This document shows positions 1 to 5,505 of a stretch of 6,427 nucleotides of DNA, one piece after another. The stretch's first letter is position 1; every line of letters begins with the position of its first letter. Origin of the DNA: Deltaproteobacteria bacterium (lineage in GTDB: Bacteria; Desulfobacterota; Desulfobacteria; Desulfobacterales; JAUVGT01); contig JAUVGT010000286.1 in assembly GCA_030593645.1 (NCBI GenBank), forward strand, positions 1 through 6,427, read 5' to 3'. The position numbers were made by a program, and so were the translations under genes. A model generated the notes under the pieces. It was not told the origin of the DNA. It was given only the letters and a program-made list of their open reading frames with translations, and did no database searches.

Positions 1-177
1 TAGACGGTTTCGTAAAGAGTTCAAATTCAAGGCGTGCAAATTTTGTAATGATGAAGCGTACTTATCGGACCCGCCCTGTTAAATCTGTCTTTTTATTTAA
101 CAGGGGAGTTGAATCATTGCAAAATGCAGCACAACGCAGAAATTGGTCCTCCTACGGCGGATTACGAGACCGTCAAG
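1..177. repeat. Long imperfect palindrome (foldback, MITE-like intergenic repeat)
   Basis: The two ends are inverted copies: 3-15 (GACGGTTTCGTAA) pairs with 162-174 with one G-T pair and no mismatch. Further in, 40-52 pairs with 113-125 over 13 consecutive positions (one G-T). The centre is a perfect 11-bp stem at 74-84/95-105. All three stems are nested on nearly the same axis (about 83-90), so the whole stretch can fold into one cruciform or RNA hairpin. The arms also contain diverged segments and small length differences. No transposase is present, so if it moves it must be mobilised in trans. I recall similar GACGGTTTCGTAAA-ended repeats from delta-proteobacterial genomes, but that is memory, not a search. 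A frame that stays open from 109 through this region begins at TTG inside the palindrome and is not credible as a gene. Confidence 0.72.
74..105. other. Perfect 11-bp stem-loop at the palindrome centre
   Basis: CCCTGTTAAAT (74-84) and ATTTAACAGGG (95-105) are exact reverse complements around a 10-nt loop, CTGTCTTTTT. No T-run follows the stem on the plus strand, so it does not look like an intrinsic terminator in that direction. It sits at the centre of the larger foldback and is most simply its apical hairpin. Confidence 0.7.
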
Positions 178-283
178 ATTGTTTTCGCATTACCGTCATT
201 TATTCAATACCATGAGTTCACGATATCATCAATAATTTCATTAGAAGCGGGTTCAAAGCCTCCCCTCAGGCCCAATTTACTAG
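178..283. other. Non-coding spacer between repeat ends
   Basis: This stretch lies between the end of the palindrome and a second copy of its terminal sequence. It does not continue the palindrome. On the minus strand a short open frame runs from about 299 down to a TGA at 206-204 and ends in a protein-like tail (...NEIIDDIVNSWY), but it has no ATG and is bounded by the repeat end, so it could at most be a gene remnant. No promoter, RNA gene or convincing coding region was found. Confidence 0.4.
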
Positions 284-303
284 TCTTTTTACGAAACCGT
301 CAA
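284..303 (-). repeat. Additional copy of the foldback terminus
   Basis: TTACGAAACCGTCAA at 289-303 matches the palindrome's right end at 162-176 in 14 of 15 positions. It is also an inverted partner of the left end: 3-19 pairs with 285-301 over 17 consecutive positions with one G-T pair. The left terminus can therefore pair better with this distal copy than with its nearer one. This suggests either a larger composite element spanning 1-303 or two elements sharing ends. Confidence 0.7.
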
Positions 304-309
304 ATATAT

Positions 310-338
310 TTTACTAATGCCCTGCTAACTGATATGAC
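310..338 (+). promoter_or_regulatory. Weak candidate promoter upstream of queE
   Basis: TTTACT (310-315) and TATGAC (333-338) are separated by 17 nt, each matching the sigma70 consensus at 4 of 6 positions. A second A+T box, TATAAAAT at 350-357, could be an alternative -10, but no good -35 lies upstream of it. A tandem heptamer, ACAGGTA/ACAGGTT (337-350), lies between the two -10 candidates and could be an operator half-site pair. All of this is weak; queE must have a promoter here or upstream of the window. Confidence 0.25.
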
Positions 339-390
339 AGGTAACAGGTTATAAAATCAAATTCAATCCCGGGGAAATTTAATATACTCA

Positions 391-1035
391 ATGAGTCTTC
401 TGGTAAATGAAATATTTTACAGTCTTCAGGGCGAATCAACCTATTCCGGCCGGCCCTGTATATTTATCCGTTTAACCGGGTGCAATCTTCGATGTTCTTA
501 TTGTGATACCCGATATGCCTATGATGAAGGTATTAAACTCCGGTTACCGGAAATCCTTGACAGAATGAATCAGTACAGGTGTTCCCTTGTGGAAGTTACA
601 GGCGGAGAACCCCTGATCCAGAAGAAAACACCTGACCTGGTCGATCACTTAATAAAAAAAGGTTACGACGTTTTGATGGAAACAAACGGAAGCATGGATA
701 TCAATTTGGTGAGCAATCAATGTATCAGAATTATGGATATCAAATGTCCCTCCAGCGATGAAAGTGATCATTTTTGTTTAGAGAACCTGGAAAAACTTAA
801 AAACAGTGATCAGGTTAAATTTGTAATCAAAAACCGTGAAGATTATGAATACGCGATCCATATGAAAAACCGTATTCGAAAAGATTTTCCGCCGGGCCAT
901 ATTCTTTTTTCACCTGTTTCAGACACGCTGACCCTGTCAAAACTCGCACAATGGATTATTAGCGATAATATGAATGTCAGATATAATCTGCAGCTTCACA
1001 AAACCATTTGGCCCAATAAAGATCGAGGCGTATAA
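391..1035 (+). CDS. queE: 7-carboxy-7-deazaguanine synthase QueE (radical SAM)
   Basis: This cytosolic radical SAM enzyme converts 6-carboxy-5,6,7,8-tetrahydropterin into 7-carboxy-7-deazaguanine, the ring-contraction step of preQ0 and queuosine synthesis. The 214-residue protein has the usual family length. It opens with the typical VNEIFYSLQGES segment, where the QGE motif is expected. The cluster-binding CxxxCxxC follows at C31, C35 and C38 in GCNLRCSYCDT. TGGEPL at 70-75 is the SAM-contacting GGE motif; ETNGS (97-101) and DIKCPSS (116-122) are also family hallmarks. The C-terminus (NLQLHKTIWPNKDRGV) matches the conserved LQLHK tail. The ATG at 391 places the motifs at their normal distance; GGGGAA at 371-376 is a rather distant Shine-Dalgarno. 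queC, the next pathway enzyme, starts 122 nt downstream. Family assignment is secure. Confidence 0.96.
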   Translation: MSLLVNEIFYSLQGESTYSGRPCIFIRLTGCNLRCSYCDTRYAYDEGIKLRLPEILDRMNQYRCSLVEVTGGEPLIQKKTPDLVDHLIKKGYDVLMETNGSMDINLVSNQCIRIMDIKCPSSDESDHFCLENLEKLKNSDQVKFVIKNREDYEYAIHMKNRIRKDFPPGHILFSPVSDTLTLSKLAQWIISDNMNVRYNLQLHKTIWPNKDRGV

Positions 1036-1070
1036 TTTTCTCTATGTTTTCAGGTAATTATATTTTTTTT
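1031..1070 (+). terminator. Possible weak terminator after queE
   Basis: TATAATT (1031-1037) and AATTATA (1056-1062) form a perfect 7-bp inverted repeat with an 18-nt loop, followed directly by eight T residues (1063-1070). The stem is entirely A-T and the loop is long, so termination would be inefficient; read-through into queC is plausible. The stem overlaps the queE stop codon. Confidence 0.25.
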
Positions 1071-1075
1071 ATAAC
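1047..1075 (+). promoter_or_regulatory. Candidate promoter for queC
   Basis: TTTTCA (1047-1052) lies 17 nt before TATAAC (1070-1075), matching the -35 at 4 of 6 and the -10 at 5 of 6 positions. Transcription would start near 1082, leaving a leader of about 75 nt before queC. It overlaps the possible queE terminator, so this gap could switch from one transcript to the next. Confidence 0.3.
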
Positions 1076-1113
1076 GTATTAGATGAACACTGAATATTAA
1101 CCCTATCAAAAAA

Positions 1114-1144
1114 ATAGATCCGACTTAAGAAATAAACGATCTAT
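1114..1144 (+). promoter_or_regulatory. Inverted repeat just before the queC ribosome-binding region
   Basis: ATAGATC (1114-1120) and GATCTAT (1138-1144) are exact inverted copies with a 17-nt spacer. The second arm ends immediately before GGAA (1145-1148), the best Shine-Dalgarno candidate, nine nt before the queC ATG. It could be a leader hairpin influencing translation or an operator. It does not match the preQ1 riboswitch pattern well enough to call one. Confidence 0.3.
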
Positions 1145-1157
1145 GGAATAACAATTT

Positions 1158-1853
1158 ATGAAGTCTCAACCAAAGGCAGTCATTCTTTCAAGCGGCGGTC
1201 TGGATTCCACTACAGTTATGGCTATTGCCAAACAGGAAGGTTACAGTATTTACAGCTTAAGTTTCAATTATGGTCAAAGGCATTCTCATGAATTGATAGC
1301 CGCCGAAAAAATATCGAATGTTCTGGGTGCCGAAGATCATCTTGTAATCGATGTATGTCTTGACAAAATCGGCGGTTCGGCGCTCACTGACAATATAGAA
1401 GTTCCAAAGAACAGAAGTGGAACTATTCAATCACGAATGATCCCTGTTACCTATGTTCCGGCAAGAAACACAATTTTTCTTTCATTTGCCCTTGCCTGGG
1501 CAGAAGTACTCCAGGCATCTGATATTTTTATCGGTGTCAATTCCATAGATTACAGCGGGTATCCTGACTGCAGGCCGGAATTCATTAATGCTTTTGAAAA
1601 TATGGCGAACCTGGCCACAAAATCCGGTGTTGAAGGGACTCTGAAAACACGCATTAAAACACCACTGCTTTTACTGACAAAAGCGGAAATTATAAAAAAA
1701 GGGATTGAACTTGGCATAGATTATTCTATAACCCATAGCTGTTATGACCCGTCATCTGATGGACTGGCATGCGGTTATTGCGACAGCTGCATTTTGAGAA
1801 AAAATGGTTTCAAAAAGGCCGGTGTTGATGACCCGACCCAATATATTACCTGA
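1158..1853 (+). CDS. queC: 7-cyano-7-deazaguanine (preQ0) synthase QueC
   Basis: This ATP-dependent amidotransferase-like enzyme of the PP-loop ATPase superfamily converts 7-carboxy-7-deazaguanine and ammonia to preQ0 in the cytosol, directly after QueE. The 231-residue length is typical. The ATP-binding PP-loop SSGGLDST lies at 11-18. SFNYGQRHSHEL (35-46), VPARN and the segment GVNSIDYSGYPDCRPEF are QueC signatures. Four cysteines near the C-terminus, C195, C205, C208 and C211 (the last three in CGYCDSC), form the expected zinc site. All key residues are present and nothing is truncated. The ATG at 1158 sits eleven residues before the PP-loop, as usual, with GGAA at 1145-1148 as a modest ribosome site. 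QueD and later queuosine genes are not in the window; preQ0 could also feed other 7-deazapurine pathways, but nothing here points to them. Confidence 0.97.
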   Translation: MKSQPKAVILSSGGLDSTTVMAIAKQEGYSIYSLSFNYGQRHSHELIAAEKISNVLGAEDHLVIDVCLDKIGGSALTDNIEVPKNRSGTIQSRMIPVTYVPARNTIFLSFALAWAEVLQASDIFIGVNSIDYSGYPDCRPEFINAFENMANLATKSGVEGTLKTRIKTPLLLLTKAEIIKKGIELGIDYSITHSCYDPSSDGLACGYCDSCILRKNGFKKAGVDDPTQYIT

Positions 1854-1883
1854 TGATAACTGAACGATTCGATTTGATGATTA

Positions 1884-1912
1884 TTGACAAAACACATCAA
1901 TACGTGTAAACT
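1884..1912 (+). promoter_or_regulatory. Sigma70-like promoter for the kinase gene
   Basis: A perfect -35 box, TTGACA (1884-1889), is followed after 17 nt by TAAACT (1907-1912), a 4 of 6 match to the -10. Transcription would begin near 1919, giving a leader of about 80 nt before the kinase ATG. It lies 31 nt past the queC stop, which supports independent transcription of the signalling genes. Confidence 0.5.
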
Positions 1913-1915
1913 TAT

Positions 1916-1943
1916 TAAATAATAACGTTTATTTACTTTTTTT
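1916..1943 (+). terminator. A-T hairpin plus T-run between queC and the kinase gene
   Basis: TAAATAA (1916-1922) and TTATTTA (1929-1935) form a perfect 7-bp stem with a 6-nt loop, followed by C and seven T residues (1937-1943). The layout is that of an intrinsic terminator but the stem has no G-C pair, so it would be weak. It could end the queC transcript; because it lies at the predicted start of the kinase transcript, it could instead act at that promoter. Confidence 0.3.
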
Positions 1944-1987
1944 GTGTTTCCTTGACCATACCAATCAACACCAAGCAAAAACAAGAA

Positions 1988-1993
1988 TAAGGG
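1988..1993 (+). promoter_or_regulatory. Ribosome-binding site that fixes the kinase start
   Basis: TAAGGG lies five nt before the ATG at 1999 and matches the anti-Shine-Dalgarno core. The frame is open further upstream to a TTG at 1942, but that start has no ribosome site and lies in the T-run. Starting at 1999 also gives a protein that goes from MKKN straight into its first membrane helix. Confidence 0.75.
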
Positions 1994-1998
1994 CCACC

Positions 1999-4551
1999 AT
2001 GAAAAAAAATCCTACAGTTTTTATGGGTATAGGGATTACGGTTCTCTTTGTATTACTCAGTTTGTCTCAAATGGAATTTATGAATACCATGCAGTTGAAA
2101 TTCTATGACATCATGATGAAACTGCGCAGTGATCCTGAACCATCCGATGAAATTGTGATTGTTGATATTGATGACAGTTCCATTCAAAAGCTGGGCAGAT
2201 GGCCCTGGCCCCGTGATCTACTTGCCGAAGGAATTGAAAAGATCACTAGTGGAAAGCCAAAAATTATCGGTCTTAACATCATTCTCAGTGAACCCCAAAA
2301 AAGTGATGGCCTTAATGAGCTGATAAAACTAAACAATCTATATATCTCAAAGATAATGGATAAAACCAATGTGAATAATTCATTGTTTCTTCAAGCGATG
2401 GACAGCGCCAAACAGAGACTGGATAAAGACAAAATTCTTGCTGAGGCCATAAAAAATTCCGGGAAAATTGTTCTTCCGGTCAATTTTAAATTGTCAAAAA
2501 CAGGAATTTCCCAGGATAGCTCCGAAATCAACGAAACTCTCATCAACTTCTCAGTTCAGAATATCAGAATCGAGCACGCGGGCCAGGAGCCTTTGAAGGC
2601 TGCTGAGGTGACATTCCCAATACCCGCTTTTTTTGATCATGCCAGGGGTATTGGACATATTAATATCTTTCTTGATCATGACGGAACAGTCAGGCGGGAC
2701 TTGCCGTTAATCGAGTATCAAGAAATTTACATTCCGTCATATGTACTAAAACTTGCTTCCCTCTATCTGAACGTCCCATCTGAAAAAATACGGGCTGATA
2801 TGGGTTCCGCCATATATCTCGGGAGCATGCAAATTCCCCTGACAATGAATAATGCAATGCTGATACATTTCAAAGAAAATTCAGAAGCTTTCAGTAAATA
2901 TTCATATTTCGATGTTATTAACGATAAGATACCTTTAAAAATCTTTAAAAACAAACTGGTTCTTGTGAGTACTTCCGCCACCGGCATCATGAATCCTTTA
3001 AGTACGCCCACAAGCACTGCCATGCCTTTTGGTGAATTATCCGCAAATGCCATCTCTGGAATACTCAATAACAGCTATATTCAAAATCCATCCTGGAATA
3101 TTGCGGCTGAATATTTATTACTTCTTGTTCTGGGCGCGATCATCACCTTTATCCTTCCAAAACTAAAAGCTCTATGGGCCGGAATCACTTTTCTGCTTCT
3201 AGTTTCTCTTATGACAGGCGGTGCAGCTTATTTTTTTGTTTTAAAAGGTTTTTGGGTACGTATCGCCTACCCGCTTTTTTTGCTTATCATTGGTTATATC
3301 GGCGTGATTACCCTTAGCTTTTTTGTCACTGAAACCAGAAAAGACAAAGTTGAAGGTGAATCCGCGGAAAGCAACCGCATGCTCGGCCTTTCTTTTCAGA
3401 GTCAGGGGATGCTTGATATGGCTTATGACAAATTCAGGCGGGTCCCGGTTGATGATGAAATGAAAGATATACTGTATAATCTTGCACTCGATTTCGAGAG
3501 AAAGCGTCAGATAAATAAGGCCGCGAGAGTTTATGAGTATATCGAAAAACATGACAAGAAGTTTAAAGATGTCAGCGAAAAAAAGAAAAAACTGATGAAA
3601 GTCAGTGAAACAATGGTTTTTGGAGATGACATATTCAATTCAAAGAACCAGGATGAAGATCTTCTTTCAACCGCAACCGATACACGCCCCACACTTGGAA
3701 GATATGAAATCATTAAACAACTCGGCAAAGGTGCAATGGGGATTGTTTACCTGGGTAAAGACCCCAGGATTAACAGGACCACCGCAATAAAAACCTTCAG
3801 ATTCGGTGATGACTTTGAACCTGAAGAGGTTGATGAGCTTAAGAAAAAATTTTTCCGGGAAGCTGAAAGTGCCGGGACCCTGTCCCATCCGAATATTGTT
3901 ACAATCTATGACGCCGGCGACGAGCATGATCTTGCGTATATTTCGATGGAATTTCTGGAAGGAGAAGACCTTAACATGTACACGAAAAAAAGTCATCTTC
4001 TCCCGATGGCCAAGGTCATAAACTTTACAGCCGATATTGCGGAAGCTCTTGACTACGCTCACCAGAAGGGTATTGTTCATCGTGATATTAAACCTGCAAA
4101 CATAATGCTTTTGAAATCCGGTGAAGTAAAAATTACCGATTTCGGGATAGCCAGAATAACCGCCACTTCACAAACTCAGACCGGTGTTGTAAAGGGCACT
4201 CCTTACTACATGTCTCCCGAACAATTTTCCGGTAAAAAAGTTGATGGACGTTCTGATATTTTTTCACTGGGAACCATGCTTTTTCAACTATTAACAGGTA
4301 CACTGCCTTTCTTTGGTGAAAATCCGGCCGCCCTTATGCATCAGATTATGACTGTTCCGCATCCTAACCCTAAGGATATTAATCCGAAAATCATTACACC
4401 CCTGGTTAATATCATTGACAAAGCTCTTGAAAAAGACAGGGATTTGCGTTACCAGAGGGCTTCTAAAATGTGCAAACACTTAAGAGAAGTTCATAAAAAA
4501 ATGGGGGAGGCAATGGCCAGAAAAGCCGCTTCCGGTAACGTGGAAAAGTAA
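1999..4551 (+). CDS. CHASE2-domain transmembrane Ser/Thr protein kinase
   Basis: This membrane-bound receptor kinase is predicted to sense a periplasmic signal and phosphorylate Ser/Thr on cytoplasmic partners. Of its 850 residues, 6-23 form an N-terminal membrane helix and about 30-360 the periplasmic CHASE2 domain. CHASE2 hallmarks are IVIVDIDDSSI near 52-62, GRWPWPRD at 66-73 and DHDGTVRRD near 226-234. Three membrane helices follow (about 368-386, 391-414, 422-443). Residues about 456-515 resemble tetratricopeptide helices (QSQGMLDMAYDKF; NLALDFERKRQINKAARVY). The kinase domain spans about 566-830. Its catalytic elements are all present: glycine loop GKGAMG 576-581, ATP lysine K598, helix-C glutamate E621, HRD D696 with K698 and N701, DFG D714, and SPE 739-741. 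It should therefore be active; as an RD kinase it may be switched on by activation-loop phosphorylation at one of T721, T723, T726, T728 or T734. The phosphatase and FHA genes follow. Its ligand is unknown. Confidence 0.95.
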   Translation: MKKNPTVFMGIGITVLFVLLSLSQMEFMNTMQLKFYDIMMKLRSDPEPSDEIVIVDIDDSSIQKLGRWPWPRDLLAEGIEKITSGKPKIIGLNIILSEPQKSDGLNELIKLNNLYISKIMDKTNVNNSLFLQAMDSAKQRLDKDKILAEAIKNSGKIVLPVNFKLSKTGISQDSSEINETLINFSVQNIRIEHAGQEPLKAAEVTFPIPAFFDHARGIGHINIFLDHDGTVRRDLPLIEYQEIYIPSYVLKLASLYLNVPSEKIRADMGSAIYLGSMQIPLTMNNAMLIHFKENSEAFSKYSYFDVINDKIPLKIFKNKLVLVSTSATGIMNPLSTPTSTAMPFGELSANAISGILNNSYIQNPSWNIAAEYLLLLVLGAIITFILPKLKALWAGITFLLLVSLMTGGAAYFFVLKGFWVRIAYPLFLLIIGYIGVITLSFFVTETRKDKVEGESAESNRMLGLSFQSQGMLDMAYDKFRRVPVDDEMKDILYNLALDFERKRQINKAARVYEYIEKHDKKFKDVSEKKKKLMKVSETMVFGDDIFNSKNQDEDLLSTATDTRPTLGRYEIIKQLGKGAMGIVYLGKDPRINRTTAIKTFRFGDDFEPEEVDELKKKFFREAESAGTLSHPNIVTIYDAGDEHDLAYISMEFLEGEDLNMYTKKSHLLPMAKVINFTADIAEALDYAHQKGIVHRDIKPANIMLLKSGEVKITDFGIARITATSQTQTGVVKGTPYYMSPEQFSGKKVDGRSDIFSLGTMLFQLLTGTLPFFGENPAALMHQIMTVPHPNPKDINPKIITPLVNIIDKALEKDRDLRYQRASKMCKHLREVHKKMGEAMARKAASGNVEK

Positions 4552-4564
4552 CAGTTTCATATGC

Positions 4565-4593
4565 TTGACCTTAACATCTATTTGTTATAAAAT
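4565..4593 (+). promoter_or_regulatory. Strong sigma70-like promoter for the phosphatase-FHA pair
   Basis: TTGACC (4565-4570) and TAAAAT (4588-4593) each match consensus at 5 of 6 positions with the ideal 17-nt spacing. It begins 14 nt after the kinase stop, and transcription would start near 4600. It allows phosphatase and FHA expression independent of the kinase, in addition to any read-through. Confidence 0.6.
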
Positions 4594-4595
4594 AT

Positions 4596-4614
4596 ATGGG
4601 ACAGCGTGTTCCAT
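4596..4614 (+). promoter_or_regulatory. Hairpin/palindrome at the predicted phosphatase transcription start
   Basis: ATGGGACA (4596-4603) pairs with TGTTCCAT (4607-4614) over eight positions, one of them G-T, around a 3-nt loop. A run of five T follows at 4620-4624, with a 5-nt gap. As RNA it could terminate kinase read-through or attenuate the next transcript. As DNA its place just after the -10 box would suit a repressor operator. The sequence alone does not choose between these. Confidence 0.45.
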
Positions 4615-4652
4615 GACTATTTTTACAGCTAAAACGGATTAGTATTTAAAAT

Positions 4653-5483
4653 ATGGTTACTATTCAATCAGCAGGCATAAGCGACATTGGGAAAAAAAGA
4701 AAACGCAATGAAGATTCCTTCTTGATCGACGATAATTTAAAGCTCTATGTCGTTGCAGACGGTATGGGCGGTCATCGTGCCGGTGAAGTCGCCAGCAATC
4801 TTGTTGTAGCAACCATACATGATTATATGAAAAACAATCATGTAAGTAACGATTTTCATAAACATAATAAAGCCGATGATTCTCTTTCTGTTGAAGCCAA
4901 CCAGATACTTTCCGGTATCCAGGTCACCAACCGGGCAGTATATGATTTATCAAATAAGCAAATGAACTACCGCGGTATGGGATCTACGATATCACTGCTT
5001 CACTTCAATGATAATACTCTTATCGTGGCCAATGTCGGTGACAGTCCAATTTATTTGATCCATAAAGGAAAGATAGAACTTCTTTCCGTACCTCATACTG
5101 TTCTGGCTGAACATGCTGCAATTGATCCGATTGGTGCCCGGCAACTTGGAGCCAAGTTCAGACATATGCTAACCAGAGCAGTCGGAACAGAAGAAAATGT
5201 TCAAACCGATGTTTGTGAAATTCAGTACTACCGAAATGATATCATGATTATCGGTTCAGACGGCTTAACCGATTTGGTTCAACCCGATGAGATTCTTGAT
5301 ATCGTAAGCAAAAATCAAACAGAAAAAGCATGTAAACTGCTGGTTTCTCTTGCAAACGAACGAGGGGGAAATGATAATATCACTGTGATTGTTATCAAAA
5401 TATTAAAAGACAATAATTATTATGGTATAATGGGATTTTTCTCACGTATATCAGAACTGTTTAACCAGGATAAAAAATCCTAA
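4653..5483 (+). CDS. PP2C-family (PPM) Ser/Thr protein phosphatase
   Basis: This soluble metal-dependent phosphatase is expected to remove phosphate from Ser/Thr residues, most likely reversing the adjacent kinase. It has 276 residues, slightly longer than a minimal bacterial PP2C because of a C-terminal tail. Family motifs appear in order: RNEDSF (18-23), VADGMGGHRAGE (34 onward, metal aspartate D36), NVGDS (127-131), a LTRAVGT segment, GSDGLTD (201-207, D203) and GGNDN (238-242, D241). All the metal-coordinating aspartates are present, so it should be active. After the domain a short amphipathic tail, GIMGFFSRISELF, may be a docking or membrane-contact segment. The ATG at 4653 places the first motif correctly, but the ribosome site is weak (CGGATT at 4635-4640). 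The FHA gene starts 22 nt after the stop, so the two are likely co-transcribed from the promoter at 4565-4593. Confidence 0.95.
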   Translation: MVTIQSAGISDIGKKRKRNEDSFLIDDNLKLYVVADGMGGHRAGEVASNLVVATIHDYMKNNHVSNDFHKHNKADDSLSVEANQILSGIQVTNRAVYDLSNKQMNYRGMGSTISLLHFNDNTLIVANVGDSPIYLIHKGKIELLSVPHTVLAEHAAIDPIGARQLGAKFRHMLTRAVGTEENVQTDVCEIQYYRNDIMIIGSDGLTDLVQPDEILDIVSKNQTEKACKLLVSLANERGGNDNITVIVIKILKDNNYYGIMGFFSRISELFNQDKKS

Positions 5484-5505
5484 TCACTTATAGAGGGAAA
5501 TTGCA

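Noticed and set aside
109..354. Open plus-strand frame of 81 codons upstream of queE
   Set aside because: It starts at TTG with no ribosome site, lies largely inside the palindrome and its repeated terminus, and shows no recognisable domain. Repeats of this kind often leave such frames open.
1100..1120. Resemblance to a preQ1 riboswitch tail (ACCCTATC then a run of A)
   Set aside because: The upstream partner strand needed for stem P1 and the expected loop sequence are not found, so only an A-rich similarity remains.
391..1853. 7-deazaguanine DNA-modification or anti-restriction island (dpd-like)
   Set aside because: Only preQ0 synthesis enzymes are present; no DpdA-like transglycosylase or associated restriction gene is visible, so ordinary queuosine supply is the simpler reading.
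1942..1998. Longer kinase N-terminus from TTG at 1942
   Set aside because: No ribosome site precedes it and it falls in a T-run; TAAGGG five nt before the ATG at 1999 supports the shorter protein.
3667..4080. Minus-strand frame of 137 codons within the kinase gene
   Set aside because: It is antisense to the conserved catalytic region of the kinase, whose motifs fully explain the sequence.
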